The position numbers and the translations under genes are program-made. The notes under the pieces are model-generated. The model searched no databases, was not told where the DNA came from, and worked only from the letters and a program-made list of their open reading frames with translations. From contig JAZTWX010000042.1 in NCBI GenBank assembly GCA_045636125.1, positions 1 to 64,000 on the forward strand: a DNA stretch of 64,000 nt, in the 5' to 3' direction. Source of the stretch: HGM04593 sp045636125 (GTDB lineage Bacteria > Bacteroidota > Bacteroidia > Bacteroidales > Bacteroidaceae). Shown piece by piece: positions 62,971 to 64,000 of this stretch (position 1 is the first letter of the stretch; every line of letters begins with the position of its first letter).

Positions 62971-63002
62971 TTGTGTTAGTTTATAAAAAATGATTATCTT
63001 TG
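62971..63002 (+). promoter_or_regulatory. Promoter for serine palmitoyltransferase
   Basis: TTG at 62971-62973 and TATCTTTG at 62995-63002 with a 21-base spacer; start codon 51 bases downstream. Confidence 0.6.
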
Positions 63003-63052
63003 CACGTCGAAATAAAAAAATTGCGCAAGCGAGTCTTTAGGAGTTAGTTGAA

Positions 63053-64000
63053 ATGGGCATTTTAAAAGATAAATACGCGAAGTACGACCTTCCACAGCGT
63101 TTTATGGCTATGGGAGTATATCCTTATTTCCGTTGCATTGAAAGCGAACAGGATACCGAGGTTCTCATGAGCGGTAAAAAAGTGCTTATGTTCGGCTCCA
63201 ATTCTTATATGGGGCTTACCAATCACCCCCGTATAAAAGAGGCCGCAATAGCTGCCACTCGCAAATATGGCACCGGTTGCGCCGGTTCGCGCTTTCTCAA
63301 CGGAACGGTCGATATACACCTGCAACTCGAAAACGAACTTGCGCAGTTTGTCGGCAAGGACGAAGCGTTGGTATATTCGACAGGCTTTCAGGTGAACCTG
63401 GGTGTATTGTCATGTATAACAGGCCGTCGCGACACAATCCTTTGCGATGAGCTCGACCACGCGTCTATTGTCGACGGTCGTCGTCTCTCGTTCTCCACGG
63501 TGCGTAAGTTCCGTCACAATAATATGGAGAGCCTCGAAAAGGAGTTGCAGGCTTGCGCTCCCGACACAATAAAACTTATTGTGGTCGACGGTGTCTTCAG
63601 TATGGAAGGTGATATTGCCAATCTGCCCGAAATAGTGCGCTTGAAAGACAAATATAACGCAAGTATAATGGTAGACGAGGCGCACGGCCTTGGAGTTTTG
63701 GGCAAGCAGGGTAGGGGTACTTGTGACCACTATGGTGTAACCTCCGATGTTGACCTCATTATGGGAACGTTCAGTAAATCGCTTGCTACCATAGGAGGTT
63801 TTATTGCCGGCGATAAAGAGGTTATAAACTACATCCGCCACAACTCGCGCTCCTATATATTTAGCGCAAGCAACACGCCGGCGGCAACTGCGGCAGCGCT
63901 CGAAGCGTTGCACATTATTCAGGAGGAGCCTGAGAGAATGGAAAACCTCTGGAATATTACAAATTATACGTTGAAAAATTTCCGCGACCTGGGATTTGAG
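63053..64000 (+). CDS. spt: Serine palmitoyltransferase, 5' part (runs off the window)
   Basis: 316 codons of a pyridoxal-phosphate enzyme of the alpha-oxoamine synthase family are present. Motifs: S-N-S-Y-M-G-L, G-S-R-F-L-N-G, the PLP-stacking His in L-D-H-A-S, V-D-E-A-H-G-L-G, and the PLP lysine Lys242 in G-T-F-S-K-S. It condenses serine with palmitoyl-CoA (or a branched acyl-CoA) for sphingolipid synthesis, a hallmark of Bacteroidota. KBL and BioF are relatives; the N-terminal GILKDKYAKYDLPQ wording fits Bacteroides SPT best. About 80 residues are missing at the end. Confidence 0.9.
   Translation, partial: MGILKDKYAKYDLPQRFMAMGVYPYFRCIESEQDTEVLMSGKKVLMFGSNSYMGLTNHPRIKEAAIAATRKYGTGCAGSRFLNGTVDIHLQLENELAQFVGKDEALVYSTGFQVNLGVLSCITGRRDTILCDELDHASIVDGRRLSFSTVRKFRHNNMESLEKELQACAPDTIKLIVVDGVFSMEGDIANLPEIVRLKDKYNASIMVDEAHGLGVLGKQGRGTCDHYGVTSDVDLIMGTFSKSLATIGGFIAGDKEVINYIRHNSRSYIFSASNTPAATAAALEALHIIQEEPERMENLWNITNYTLKNFRDLGFE

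Noticed and set aside
62776..63052. tRNA or small gene between the export pair and spt
   Set aside because: Only a terminator and promoter were found; no cloverleaf or T-loop sequence seen.

Overview
This window reads as the chromosome of a host-associated Bacteroidales bacterium (Bacteroidota), probably from an animal gut; the genus cannot be fixed from sequence alone. Supporting signs are Bacteroidota-type promoters (about -33 TTTG, -7 TAnnTTTG) before many genes with almost no Shine-Dalgarno sites, many lipoprotein signal peptides, an RprX/RprY-like two-component pair, a GTPase-motif-deficient EF-G paralog, serine palmitoyltransferase, an Rpb6-type omega subunit next to a DUF4293 gene, and an RNA downstream of rplT that fits the Bacteroidales-1 motif. 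No tRNA, rRNA, insertion sequence, prophage or CRISPR array was found. Most of the window is core chromosome.

Layout. 1-540 is non-coding with small hairpins. 544-9291 (minus) is one giant secreted protein joining a GH33 sialidase, three tandem trefoil-like modules, a GH95 alpha-L-fucosidase, an F5/8-type module and a sorting-like C-terminus, apparently for stripping the terminal sugars of host glycans. 9541-15609 carries rpe, a ComEC-like channel, nrnA, a lipoprotein gene and glmM. 15610-17435 holds a very long terminator, a 119-base segmented palindrome and two AT-rich exported-protein genes that look acquired. 17559-25275 carries hemW (minus), EF-G2, rprX-rprY, a small membrane protein and rpsF-rpsR-rplI. 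25657-29181 (minus) is an S9 peptidase plus MFS transporter operon.

29373-44681 includes mtaB, a GT2 enzyme, an RsmI-like methylase, two MscS-type channels, uvrB, bamD-rpoZ-DUF4293, a DsbA/FrnE-like protein with a possible winged-helix tail, bcp, a hotdog thioesterase, a SulP transporter, a HAD hydrolase and a 5'-nucleotidase. 44784-51360 has tspO, cbpA, a lipoprotein, a SPOR lipoprotein with an L-rhamnose mutarotase-like gene, ruvX-def and a TPR protein. 51482-54930 is thrS followed by infC-rpmI-rplT, then the structured RNA. 55423-59124 (minus) is an mltG - GH20 hexosaminidase - GNAT operon behind a duplicated promoter module. 59530-64000 holds a Wza/Wzc export pair and the start of serine palmitoyltransferase, which runs off the window.

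Together the genes cover translation, envelope building, nucleotide and sugar phosphate metabolism, peptide salvage and host-glycan attack. No clearly new multi-gene system is visible. The items most worth a second look are the sialidase-fucosidase fusion, EF-G2, the palindrome beside the AT-rich island, the Bacteroidales-1-type RNA, the duplicated promoter with a covarying inverted repeat, and the apparently leaderless ruvX.
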